DNA from: CAXRDE01 sp964342365
Lineage (GTDB): Bacteria; Cyanobacteriota; Sericytochromatia; UBA7694
Direction of reading: 5' to 3'
Assembly (NCBI GenBank): GCA_964342365.1
Contig: CAYFGW010000103.1
Span: 1 to 16,085, forward strand
DNA: 16,085 nt
Below the pieces are notes generated by a model. That model was not told the DNA's origin, did not search any database, and worked only from the letters and a program-made list of their open reading frames with translations. A program made the position numbers and the translations under genes. Positions 6,616 to 13,178 of the stretch are shown piece after piece; position 1 is the first letter of the stretch, and each line of letters begins with the position of its first letter.

Positions 6616-7692
6616 ATGTCTATTCCCGGCGTTTTACTGGTGAATCTGGGGTCTCCCGATTCCACGAGCGTTAAAGATGTGCGCAGGTACCTCGATGAAT
6701 TTTTGATGGATGAACGGGTGTTGGATATTCCCTGGCTGACCCGCCGCTTGCTCCTGTCCGGCATTATTTTGCGCACCCGGCCAAAGCGCTCAGCAAAAGC
6801 CTATAGTAAGGTGTGGCAGGATACGGGTTCGCCGCTCATTTACATCAGTGAACAGGTCAAAGAGCGTGTACAGTTACGCACAGAGGCTCCCGTGGCTCTG
6901 GGCATGCGCTACGGCAACCCCTCCATTGCCAGTGCGCTCGTGGAACTTCAAAAAAAAGGGGTTTCAGAAATCCGTATGATTCCGCTGTACCCCCATTACG
7001 CCATGTCTTCTTACGAAACGGTGGTGGTCAAGGCCAAAGAGGAACTGGCAAAACTCAACTGGGACGTACCTCTCAAAGTGATGCCTCCTTTTTATGAGGA
7101 TCCCAAATACATCGACGCGTTGGTAGCCTCTGCCGAAGAAGCCCTCCAACAGGATTACGATCAAATTCTCTTTTCCTATCACGGTATTCCCGAACGCCAC
7201 TTGCATAAGCCAGACCCCACCGACCAGCACTGCTTAAAAGTAGACAATTGCTGCGAAAAGCCCAGCGAAGCCCATGCTTACTGTTACCGCCATCAGGTCT
7301 TTGCCACCACGCGGGCATTTGTAAAAAAAGCGGGCATTCCCGAAGACAAATACCGGGTCACTTTTCAATCAAGACTGGGTCGTATTCCCTGGCTCCAGCC
7401 CTATACCGATCAGGTATTGGAGCAATTGCCGGAAGAGGGTCACAAAAAAATACTGGTGATTTGCCCTTCCTTTGTGTCTGATTGCTTAGAAACCCTCGAA
7501 GAAATTGCCATGGAAGGCAAAAAAGACTTTGAGGAGGCCGGAGGCGATGAACTCGTGGCCATTCCCTGTATGAACACACACGAACGCTGGATCGAGACCC
7601 TCGCAGATTGGATTCACGACGATGACCGTTTTAAAGCCCTGGATCAGGAGCCAGCGGGTGAACGTTTGCTGTCCATGGCCACAGCAGGTTAA
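6616..7692 (+). CDS. hemH: Ferrochelatase (protoporphyrin ferrochelatase)
   Basis: Inserts ferrous iron into a porphyrin at the end of heme synthesis, at or near the inner membrane. The 358 residues show family landmarks in order: LLVNLGSPDS (7-16), the YPHYAMSSYET segment (125-135), SYHGIPERHLHK (187-198) with catalytic His189, FQSRLGRIPWLQPYTD (250-265) and CPSFVSDCLETLEEI (283-297) with Glu292. Length and motifs fit the protoporphyrin-dependent enzymes. There is no C-terminal chlorophyll-binding-like extension of the type seen in photosynthetic cyanobacteria. The ribosome site AGGAGC (6601-6606) is well placed 9 bases before ATG. It appears to be a single-gene unit: it is divergent from the rpiB operon and is followed by a 138-base AT-rich gap. 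Cys residues at 206, 212, 213 and 223 follow a pattern common in bacterial homologues and need not indicate an iron-sulfur cluster. Confidence 0.97.
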   Translation: MSIPGVLLVNLGSPDSTSVKDVRRYLDEFLMDERVLDIPWLTRRLLLSGIILRTRPKRSAKAYSKVWQDTGSPLIYISEQVKERVQLRTEAPVALGMRYGNPSIASALVELQKKGVSEIRMIPLYPHYAMSSYETVVVKAKEELAKLNWDVPLKVMPPFYEDPKYIDALVASAEEALQQDYDQILFSYHGIPERHLHKPDPTDQHCLKVDNCCEKPSEAHAYCYRHQVFATTRAFVKKAGIPEDKYRVTFQSRLGRIPWLQPYTDQVLEQLPEEGHKKILVICPSFVSDCLETLEEIAMEGKKDFEEAGGDELVAIPCMNTHERWIETLADWIHDDDRFKALDQEPAGERLLSMATAG

Positions 7693-7747
7693 GAAAAGGT
7701 TATTCACCCGTAAACGGCCCACCAAAAGCCTGAGACCGGATATTTAA

Positions 7748-7777
7748 TTTAAAAAAAATTCTCGATTTTTGTTTAAA
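7748..7777. repeat. AT-rich near-perfect inverted repeat between hemH and the Ala-rich gene
   Basis: The arms 7748-7759 and 7765-7777 pair over 12 A/T base pairs with one bulged G at 7771 and a 5-base loop (TCTCG). It lies in a block of very low GC (about 7740-7800), unlike the surrounding sequence. It could end hemH transcription in either direction, act as a curved upstream element for the next promoter, or be a regulator site. Which one cannot be told from sequence. Confidence 0.5.
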
Positions 7778-7793
7778 AATTTAGTTTTTGTGG

Positions 7794-7824
7794 AATACTA
7801 AACATAGAAGTATTAAGAAGGACG
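7794..7824 (+). promoter_or_regulatory. Putative promoter/leader of the Ala-rich gene with 6-bp inverted repeat and ribosome site
   Basis: AATACT (7794-7799) could be the -10. It is also the left arm of an inverted repeat with AGTATT (7809-7814) across 9 bases, a possible operator or small leader hairpin. AAGAAGGA (7815-7822) is a good ribosome site 8 bases before the ATG at 7831. No certain -35 is seen. Confidence 0.4.
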
Positions 7825-7830
7825 TACTGT

Positions 7831-8847
7831 ATGATTCGCAACAACCCCATTTCATCTCCCACTATTCCGACGACACCGGTCGCTCCCAAAAAAGATGAAT
7901 CGGCCACTAATGTAAAAAGTGCGGTCACTACAGCCACAAAAACGGCGGGGGCACTCAGCAGCGAAAAAGTAGCGGACGCCCTTGAAGCCGTGGGAAGTAC
8001 GGGACTTGCGGGTCAAATTAAAGAGGGTGCCGTTAATAGAATCGCTAAAAAGACCGCAGCCATTACGGGATTAGGTTCTGTAGCCGCTAATGCTTCTGAC
8101 GATGCGCTTTCCGCGCTGGGCGACACCAAAACTGTTGTGGGTGCTGCAGACGCGGTGACCGGAACACAGGGCGTGGGCAAAGTCCTCGGCAAAACGGCTC
8201 AGGGACTCGGGGTTGTGGCCACCGCCAATGGTTTAAAAACCTCCGTAGAAAAAGTGGTTAACGGCGAAGCCAGCATGACGGATGCCAAAACCATTCTCAC
8301 CGGTTCAAGAGATCTCAAAAACACCGCCGTGGCCGCGGGCAAAGCCATTGCCAAATACGGTGATGACGGCGTAAAAGTCGCCAAAGCAGCCACCAAGATT
8401 GGTAAAAGTGCTGGCAAAGTGGCCGCCAAGGTAGCCGTTAAAACAGGAGCCAAAACCGCAGCCAAAGCCGGAGGACGTTTTGTTCCCGGTATGAACGTGG
8501 CGATTGCCGCCGTGGATGCGGGCATTGCTGCCAGTGACATCAAAAAAGCCATTGACGACCCCAGCGCCAAAAACGTCGCCAAGGCGGCACTGGGATCGGT
8601 GACAGCTCTGGGATCAGCAGCAGCAGCGAGTAATATTCCCGGTGTCTCTCAGGTGGGTGCCGGTGTAGCCGTTGTGGCCGACGTGGCCAAGGCCGCCGTG
8701 GACGTGGACTGGCAGGCGGTGGGTAGCGACGCTAAAAAGGTCGCCAGTCAGGCCTATGATAAAGGCACCGAAATGCTTGGTAACGCCGCCAGTGCTGCCA
8801 GTGATGCTGTCAGCAGCGGCTGGAACAAGCTCAAGAGCTGGTGGTAA
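7831..8847 (+). CDS. Cysteine-free Ala/Gly/Lys-rich protein, possibly membrane-active
   Basis: A 338-residue protein with no family that I recognise. It is dominated by Ala, Lys, Val, Gly, Ser and Thr, has no Cys, and has only one Phe, two Tyr and four Trp, three of the Trp in the last eight residues (WNKLKSWW). There is no classical signal peptide; residues 1-25 are a Pro/Thr/Ser-rich, probably unstructured leader. A cationic Ala/Lys stretch (180-215) is followed by two small-residue hydrophobic segments (about 217-236 and 250-290, including the phrases PGMNVAIAAVDAGIAA and PGVSQVGAGVAVVADVAKAA). Such glycine-zipper hairpins resemble transmembrane or pore-forming segments of some secreted effectors and phage lysis-related proteins. 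That resemblance is by eye and not a family match. A trigger-factor-like chaperone gene follows after 12 bases. Structural (histone- or LEA-like) roles are alternatives. Confidence 0.8.
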   Translation: MIRNNPISSPTIPTTPVAPKKDESATNVKSAVTTATKTAGALSSEKVADALEAVGSTGLAGQIKEGAVNRIAKKTAAITGLGSVAANASDDALSALGDTKTVVGAADAVTGTQGVGKVLGKTAQGLGVVATANGLKTSVEKVVNGEASMTDAKTILTGSRDLKNTAVAAGKAIAKYGDDGVKVAKAATKIGKSAGKVAAKVAVKTGAKTAAKAGGRFVPGMNVAIAAVDAGIAASDIKKAIDDPSAKNVAKAALGSVTALGSAAAASNIPGVSQVGAGVAVVADVAKAAVDVDWQAVGSDAKKVASQAYDKGTEMLGNAASAASDAVSSGWNKLKSWW

Positions 8848-8859
8848 GCCGCATCATCT

Positions 8860-10167
8860 ATGCAGTACACGATTACCCGTCGCGAAACGGGATGGATGGA
8901 AGCGGAAGTTACGGTTCCGCTTCTTGAAGTTCAAACCCGTCACAATGCCTTAATCAAACATTACCAGACCAAAAACCTTAAAATACCCGCTCCGGCCCTG
9001 CTTAAAAAACAGGTGCACGAACTCGCAGCCCGTCAGGCGGCGCGTTATGTATGTGAGCAGGAACGGAAAATCAACTGGGAGACCCCCGAATGGGAAGTGC
9101 TTAGCAGTGGTCAGGATCTGAAGCTGCGTGTAAGTATGGAAGTCCTGCCCGAAGTCACTCTACAAGGCCACAAAGAACTGGTAGTAGAAGTCCCGCCGGT
9201 CCCCATTCCCACAGAAGGCGTGCTCATTTCGCGCACACTGGACCAGCAATATGCACTGGCCGAAGTGGAAGAAGTGGATCGACCCATCCAACTGGGTGAC
9301 CGGGTGCTGATGGATTTACTCACCTGGCACGAAGATTCCCTACTGCCCATGGCTTCCAAAGCCAATTTTGAGTACATGGTGTATCAGGGCACCTTTGCTC
9401 CCGGCTTCGCCGAAGAACTCATTGGACTTGCTGCCGGTGACGAAGCCCAAATCAAAAGCACCCTTGATGACAACTTTCACCTGGAAAACTACCGGGGTCA
9501 GTCGGTGCTCTACGACGTGCGAATTCACAAGGTATTCGCCCAGACCCTACCACCGGTGGACGAACTTCCCGATTTACTGGGCTTCGATGATGTGGATCAG
9601 ATGATGGAACATCTGTATCAGGAAAAGCTGCAGGAAAATCAGGAAAAATGGCTCAAACTGGTGCGCAAGCATTTATTGCTGAGAGTGGCAAACAGCAGTG
9701 AATTTGACATGCCCCAGACCCTGTTAGAAGCCGAAATGATTTCCCGCTGGGAGCAGCGAGAAGCCCCTGAATTAGAAAAGCAGGGCTTAGAAGAAGCAGA
9801 ACAAGACGAAGCCCTGGAGCGCTGGCTGGCAGAACCCGCACTTCAGGAGGAAATCTACCAGGATCTGGCCTGTAATCTGGTGGTACGCGCCCTGGCCCAT
9901 CAGGAAAATATTGACCTCAGTCCCACAGACATCCTCTGGGCCCTGAAACCTTTTCTGGACACTTTTGAAATGGAAGCCGAAGAACTGGTGCAAGAAATGC
10001 GCCGCTCCGGTCAGCTAGGACCTTTTTGTGACCGTCTCGTGGCAGAAATGGTGATGGACACGCTCTACGATCGCGCTCAACTGGTCTGTGACGGAGAAAT
10101 TATAAAGGATCATTATGAAGATACTGAAGCAGATGTTTCGCAAACCTCTGCAACATCTGTTTCCTGA
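8860..10167 (+). CDS. Trigger-factor-like chaperone lacking the ribosome-docking motif
   Basis: A 435-residue protein with the full trigger factor layout: N-terminal domain (about 1-110), FKBP-like domain (about 140-226, with GDRVLMDL, APGFAEELIGLAAGD and VLYDVRIHKV) and a helical SurA-like C-terminal arm (235-410). Length is nearly the same as E. coli trigger factor (432). Alignment by eye at VSMEVLPEVTLQG and the FKBP segment is clear. However, the GFRxGK loop near residues 43-48 that binds ribosomal protein L23 is replaced by a KIPAPALLKK stretch (41-50). The protein may therefore be a specialised, ribosome-independent paralog or a highly diverged sole copy. It starts 12 bases after the Ala-rich gene without a clear ribosome site, so coupling is likely. 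Its last 18 codons overlap the DUF58 gene. A short acidic, Ser/Thr-rich tail ends it. Confidence 0.88.
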   Translation: MQYTITRRETGWMEAEVTVPLLEVQTRHNALIKHYQTKNLKIPAPALLKKQVHELAARQAARYVCEQERKINWETPEWEVLSSGQDLKLRVSMEVLPEVTLQGHKELVVEVPPVPIPTEGVLISRTLDQQYALAEVEEVDRPIQLGDRVLMDLLTWHEDSLLPMASKANFEYMVYQGTFAPGFAEELIGLAAGDEAQIKSTLDDNFHLENYRGQSVLYDVRIHKVFAQTLPPVDELPDLLGFDDVDQMMEHLYQEKLQENQEKWLKLVRKHLLLRVANSSEFDMPQTLLEAEMISRWEQREAPELEKQGLEEAEQDEALERWLAEPALQEEIYQDLACNLVVRALAHQENIDLSPTDILWALKPFLDTFEMEAEELVQEMRRSGQLGPFCDRLVAEMVMDTLYDRAQLVCDGEIIKDHYEDTEADVSQTSATSVS

Positions 10168-11086
10168 ACCGGTCAACACCCCTAACGACAGTGACGTTCA
10201 CAGCGACATCTGGAAAACCATCCGGCAAATTGAGGTGCAGGCCCGTCGCCGCGTCAACCAGTTGCTCAGTGGTCAGTACCACAGCACTTTCAAAGGCAGC
10301 GGGCTGGAATTTGAAGAAGTGACGCCTTACCACGAAGGAGACGACGAGCGCCATATCGACTGGAACGTCACCGCCCGCACGGGCCAACTCCACGTGAAAC
10401 GCTTCATTGAAGAACGAGAAATGAGCCTGTTTCTGGTGGTGGACAATCGCAGCGTGGTTAGATTTGGCTCTCGCAAGCGGCTTAAGCACGATCTGGCCAT
10501 TGAATTTTCCGCGCTGATTGCCTTTTCAGCGCTGCGGAATCAGGATCGTGTGGGCCTCTTAACCTTTGGCCCCGGCCCGCACCTGATGTTACCCCCTCGT
10601 CGTGGCCGACAGCACGCTTTGCTTTTAATTCGCCAACTGCTCACCCCGCGCAAAAACAAGATTCCCGTCAAAGGCCAGGACACCCTGGAAAGCACCCTGA
10701 AAAAGCTCAGCCACCTGATGAAGCGGCGCGGCATCATTTTTGTGTTGTCTGATTTTATGAACGTGGGCAGCCTGGACACCCTGAAACAACTCAATCAGCG
10801 ACACGATTGTATCGCGGTACAGCTCAGAGACCCCTTAGAAGATCAGCTTCCTGACGTGGGCCGGGCCGCCTTTGAAGACCCTGCCACGGGAGAAATTTTG
10901 CAAATCAACACCCACGATCCCAGCGTCAGAAAAGCCTATGCTCAACTGCGGGCAGACGCCCAGGCAAAGCTTCTGGCAGAATTCAAAACCATGGGCATTG
11001 ACACCTTATTGCTGGATACCGCCGGTGAAGACGTGTGGAAGCCACTGCTAAGCTATTACCGCAAACGACAGCACGCCCGCCCGTAA
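10115..11086 (+). CDS. DUF58 family protein (vWA-like)
   Basis: A 323-residue DUF58 protein, a family usually encoded beside MoxR AAA+ ATPases and thought to work with them in envelope or complex maturation. The hallmark region is present: GSGLEFEEVTPYHEGDD (61-77) followed by HIDWNVTARTGQLHVKRF (80-97). It is followed by a vWA-like domain (about 103-235) with VVDNRS (108-113) and LSDF (211-214). The metal-site DxSxS consensus is degenerate here (Asp110, Arg112, Val114), so metal binding is doubtful. No membrane segment. The ATG at 10115 has a strong ribosome site (AAAGGA, 10104-10109, five bases away). It lies inside the trigger-factor-like gene, giving an overlap of 53 bases in another frame. 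No moxR gene is in view. Family assignment is strong; partner and function are unknown. Confidence 0.9.
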   Translation: MKILKQMFRKPLQHLFPEPVNTPNDSDVHSDIWKTIRQIEVQARRRVNQLLSGQYHSTFKGSGLEFEEVTPYHEGDDERHIDWNVTARTGQLHVKRFIEEREMSLFLVVDNRSVVRFGSRKRLKHDLAIEFSALIAFSALRNQDRVGLLTFGPGPHLMLPPRRGRQHALLLIRQLLTPRKNKIPVKGQDTLESTLKKLSHLMKRRGIIFVLSDFMNVGSLDTLKQLNQRHDCIAVQLRDPLEDQLPDVGRAAFEDPATGEILQINTHDPSVRKAYAQLRADAQAKLLAEFKTMGIDTLLLDTAGEDVWKPLLSYYRKRQHARP

Positions 11087-11157
11087 AGACCCTCGCCATA
11101 AAACAATAGTCAGCAGCCCTTACTTTGTGACATGATAAATAAAAAAGCAGGAAAACC

Positions 11158-11832
11158 ATGTTACAAGCGATGCGTCGAACATATATTAAACGGGTGCGCC
11201 TAAAACGCGCGGGTCTGAGTCTGACGGCCCTGCTAATAGGCGCACTGGTGGGCTGTAGCATGCCCAAAGCCGATGCGGGTGCTCTCAAGGCCCCTGATAA
11301 TCCCAATTACAAAATCGCCACCTTTGCAGGGGGCTGCTTCTGGTGTATGGAGCCGCCCTTTGATAAACTCAAGGGCGTCATTTCTACCACCTCAGGCTAC
11401 ACCGGTGGCACTGAAGTAAACCCCACCTATCAGCGGGTATCCGCCGGACGCACTGGACATACTGAAGCGGTCAGGGTGGTGTATAACCCTAACGTGGTGA
11501 GCTATTCCACACTGGTGGACACCTTCTGGCATCAGATTAACCCCACGACCCCCAATCGCCAGTTTGTAGACGTGGGTAGCCAGTATCGCACCGGTATTTT
11601 TTATCACAGTGCAAAGCAAAAGCAAATTGCCCTGGAAAGCAAGCAGCGCCTGGAAAAAGCCAATATTTTTGGGGCTCCCATTGTCACAGAGATTACCAAG
11701 GCAGGCCCTTTCTGGGCCGCAGAAGAATACCACCAGGACTATTACACCAAACACCCTTATAAGTACAAGTTTTATCGCTTTAACTCTGGCAGAGATCAGT
11801 ATTTAGAGAGCATCTGGGGCAAAAAGAAATAG
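11158..11832 (+). CDS. msrA: Peptide methionine sulfoxide reductase MsrA, lipoprotein form
   Basis: Reduces the S-form of methionine sulfoxide in oxidised proteins. The catalytic domain (about 51-220) carries GGCFWCMEPPF with nucleophile Cys60. Family signatures follow: SGYTGGTEVNPTY, GHTEAVRVVYNP, FWHQINPT, GSQYRTGIF and AAEEYHQDYY. The N-terminus has a basic start, a hydrophobic core and the lipobox LVGC with Cys33, so the enzyme should be a lipoprotein facing the periplasm or surface; most MsrA are cytoplasmic. Besides Cys33, only Cys60 and Cys63 exist, so Cys63 would have to be the resolving residue, or a partner reductant is needed. The ribosome site AGGA lies about 7 bases before the ATG. 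The gene stands alone: 71 bases follow DUF58 and a promoter-like element follows it. CcdA encoded 2 kb downstream could supply reducing power. Confidence 0.95.
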   Translation: MLQAMRRTYIKRVRLKRAGLSLTALLIGALVGCSMPKADAGALKAPDNPNYKIATFAGGCFWCMEPPFDKLKGVISTTSGYTGGTEVNPTYQRVSAGRTGHTEAVRVVYNPNVVSYSTLVDTFWHQINPTTPNRQFVDVGSQYRTGIFYHSAKQKQIALESKQRLEKANIFGAPIVTEITKAGPFWAAEEYHQDYYTKHPYKYKFYRFNSGRDQYLESIWGKKK

Positions 11833-11852
11833 GGCGTTAATGTTCTGGAGAA

Positions 11853-11861
11853 TGGTATAAT
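11853..11861 (+). promoter_or_regulatory. Extended -10 promoter (TGG-TATAAT) just before the glycosyltransferase gene
   Basis: A consensus TATAAT (11856-11861) with TG extension ends 9 bases before the ATG at 11871. No Shine-Dalgarno lies between, so the message would be leaderless or nearly so. It probably drives the packed run down to murE. No good -35 is seen, which is usual for extended -10 promoters. Confidence 0.55.
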
Positions 11862-11870
11862 GCATGCCTC

Positions 11871-13178
11871 ATGAATAAACTCGAACGCCTGTTGGCATGG
11901 ACTACATTTATTTCCGGTATTTTTATGGTGGGTAGCAGTTTGCGCCTCAACCATTTCGTCAAAAAACAGCTGGAGCGGGCGGGCACCTCCGACTACCGCC
12001 CCCGCGTGGCGTTAATGGTGCCCTGTAAGGGGGTAGATCCTGACTTTAAAGAAAATATGGAGATGCTCTTACAGCAGGACTACGGGGATTATGAAGTGAT
12101 CTTTATGACGGTGAGTCCGGAAGATCCCTGCCACTCCATTCTGGAAGCTTGTATTGCTGAGTCTGAGACCCCGGCACAGATTGTGTACGGTGGATTCAGC
12201 CGTAAGCGCTGTCAGAAGCTCGACAATATGCTCGCGGGCATTGACGCGCTGTACAGTCAGGAATTGCAAAACCCTGACCACCCCAAAGCCGAAGTCTACC
12301 TCTGGGCTGACACCGATGCCCGTGTGGCTCCCAACTGGTTAGAAGAAATGATCGCTCCCCTGGCCAACGACGAGGTGGGCGCTTCTACCACCTACCGTTT
12401 TTACCGTCCTATTCCGGGCAATCCCCTGAGCTATTTGCTCGCCCTCTGGACCGGTTACCAGTTTTGCCATATGCATATGCCCAAGGTACAGGCCGTGTGG
12501 GGCGGATCGATGGCCATCCGCAGAGATCTCTTTGATGAATTAGAAATGCGTCGCATCTGGGACACGGCCCTCTCTGATGACTGTGTTTTGCACAATACCA
12601 TTATCAAGGCGGGCAAAAAGGTGGGTTTTGTAATTCCCGCCATGACCACGGCTTCTAGTGATTTACCCACCCGGGAAGTGCTGATTTTTGCCATGCGCCA
12701 GTGCATTATCGGTAAAGTGGCCCTGAAAGACATCTGGCTGACCTCTGTACTCACACTCAGCCTGTACCATTTGAGTGCCGGACGGGGCTTGCAGCACGTG
12801 GCCCGGCGCGTTAAAACCGGGCGCAAATTACCCGGCTTTGCCTGGGGGATGCTCAGTTTTATTCCGGCAGGCATTTTTCAGGCACTGGGCGTACTCAACG
12901 CTTTGAAGCGCATTGAGCACTACCGTAAAGCACAGGGCATGACGCAGGATCCACTGCGCGTGAAGCGCCGCTGGGCCAGTGTAGGGCCTGCGGCTTATCT
13001 GTTTTTGTGGTGGAGTTTACTGGGCTCTGTGCTGCGCCAGAAGTTCAGCTGGCGCGAGATTCATTATCATATGAAAAGTGAACACGAAACGGACGTGATA
13101 GGCTATCCAGAATCCCTGAACCACGTTAAAGAACGGGTCACCCCGGCACATATTTTAAGGAGTTTTCAACATGACTAA
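11871..13178 (+). CDS. Membrane glycosyltransferase, family 2 (ceramide-glucosyltransferase-like)
   Basis: A 435-residue membrane GT-A glycosyltransferase transferring sugar from a nucleotide donor. An N-terminal hydrophobic segment (7-24) precedes the catalytic domain. Motifs are VALMVPCKGVD (47-56), KLDNM (116-120), the metal-binding DTDA (147-150), WGGSMAIRRDLF (210-221) and LSDDCVL (234-240) with the likely catalytic Asp236/237. A later MRQ (275-277) stands where the family has (Q/R)xxRW. C-terminal hydrophobic segments (about 324-343 and 373-388) suggest a membrane-embedded end. The pattern is nearest to GT2/GT21 ceramide glucosyltransferase-like enzymes, which glycosylate lipids, but the acceptor cannot be told. 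It starts the run to murE and overlaps the next gene by 8 bases, so an envelope role is likely. Confidence 0.85.
   Translation: MNKLERLLAWTTFISGIFMVGSSLRLNHFVKKQLERAGTSDYRPRVALMVPCKGVDPDFKENMEMLLQQDYGDYEVIFMTVSPEDPCHSILEACIAESETPAQIVYGGFSRKRCQKLDNMLAGIDALYSQELQNPDHPKAEVYLWADTDARVAPNWLEEMIAPLANDEVGASTTYRFYRPIPGNPLSYLLALWTGYQFCHMHMPKVQAVWGGSMAIRRDLFDELEMRRIWDTALSDDCVLHNTIIKAGKKVGFVIPAMTTASSDLPTREVLIFAMRQCIIGKVALKDIWLTSVLTLSLYHLSAGRGLQHVARRVKTGRKLPGFAWGMLSFIPAGIFQALGVLNALKRIEHYRKAQGMTQDPLRVKRRWASVGPAAYLFLWWSLLGSVLRQKFSWREIHYHMKSEHETDVIGYPESLNHVKERVTPAHILRSFQHD

Noticed and set aside
7693..7747. Intrinsic terminator directly after hemH
   Set aside because: Only very short pairings such as CCG/CGG were found and there is no GC stem with a T-run; the better candidate is the A/T hairpin further down, listed as a repeat.
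8199..8582. Minus-strand open frame of 127 residues opposite the Ala-rich gene
   Set aside because: The Ala/Leu/Pro bias is what the complement of a GCN/AAA-rich gene gives; no ribosome site or context supports it.
11087..11157. Terminator or promoter between DUF58 and msrA
   Set aside because: No stem followed by a T-run was found. A GATAAA-like box is present near 11133, but too weak to call without a -35.
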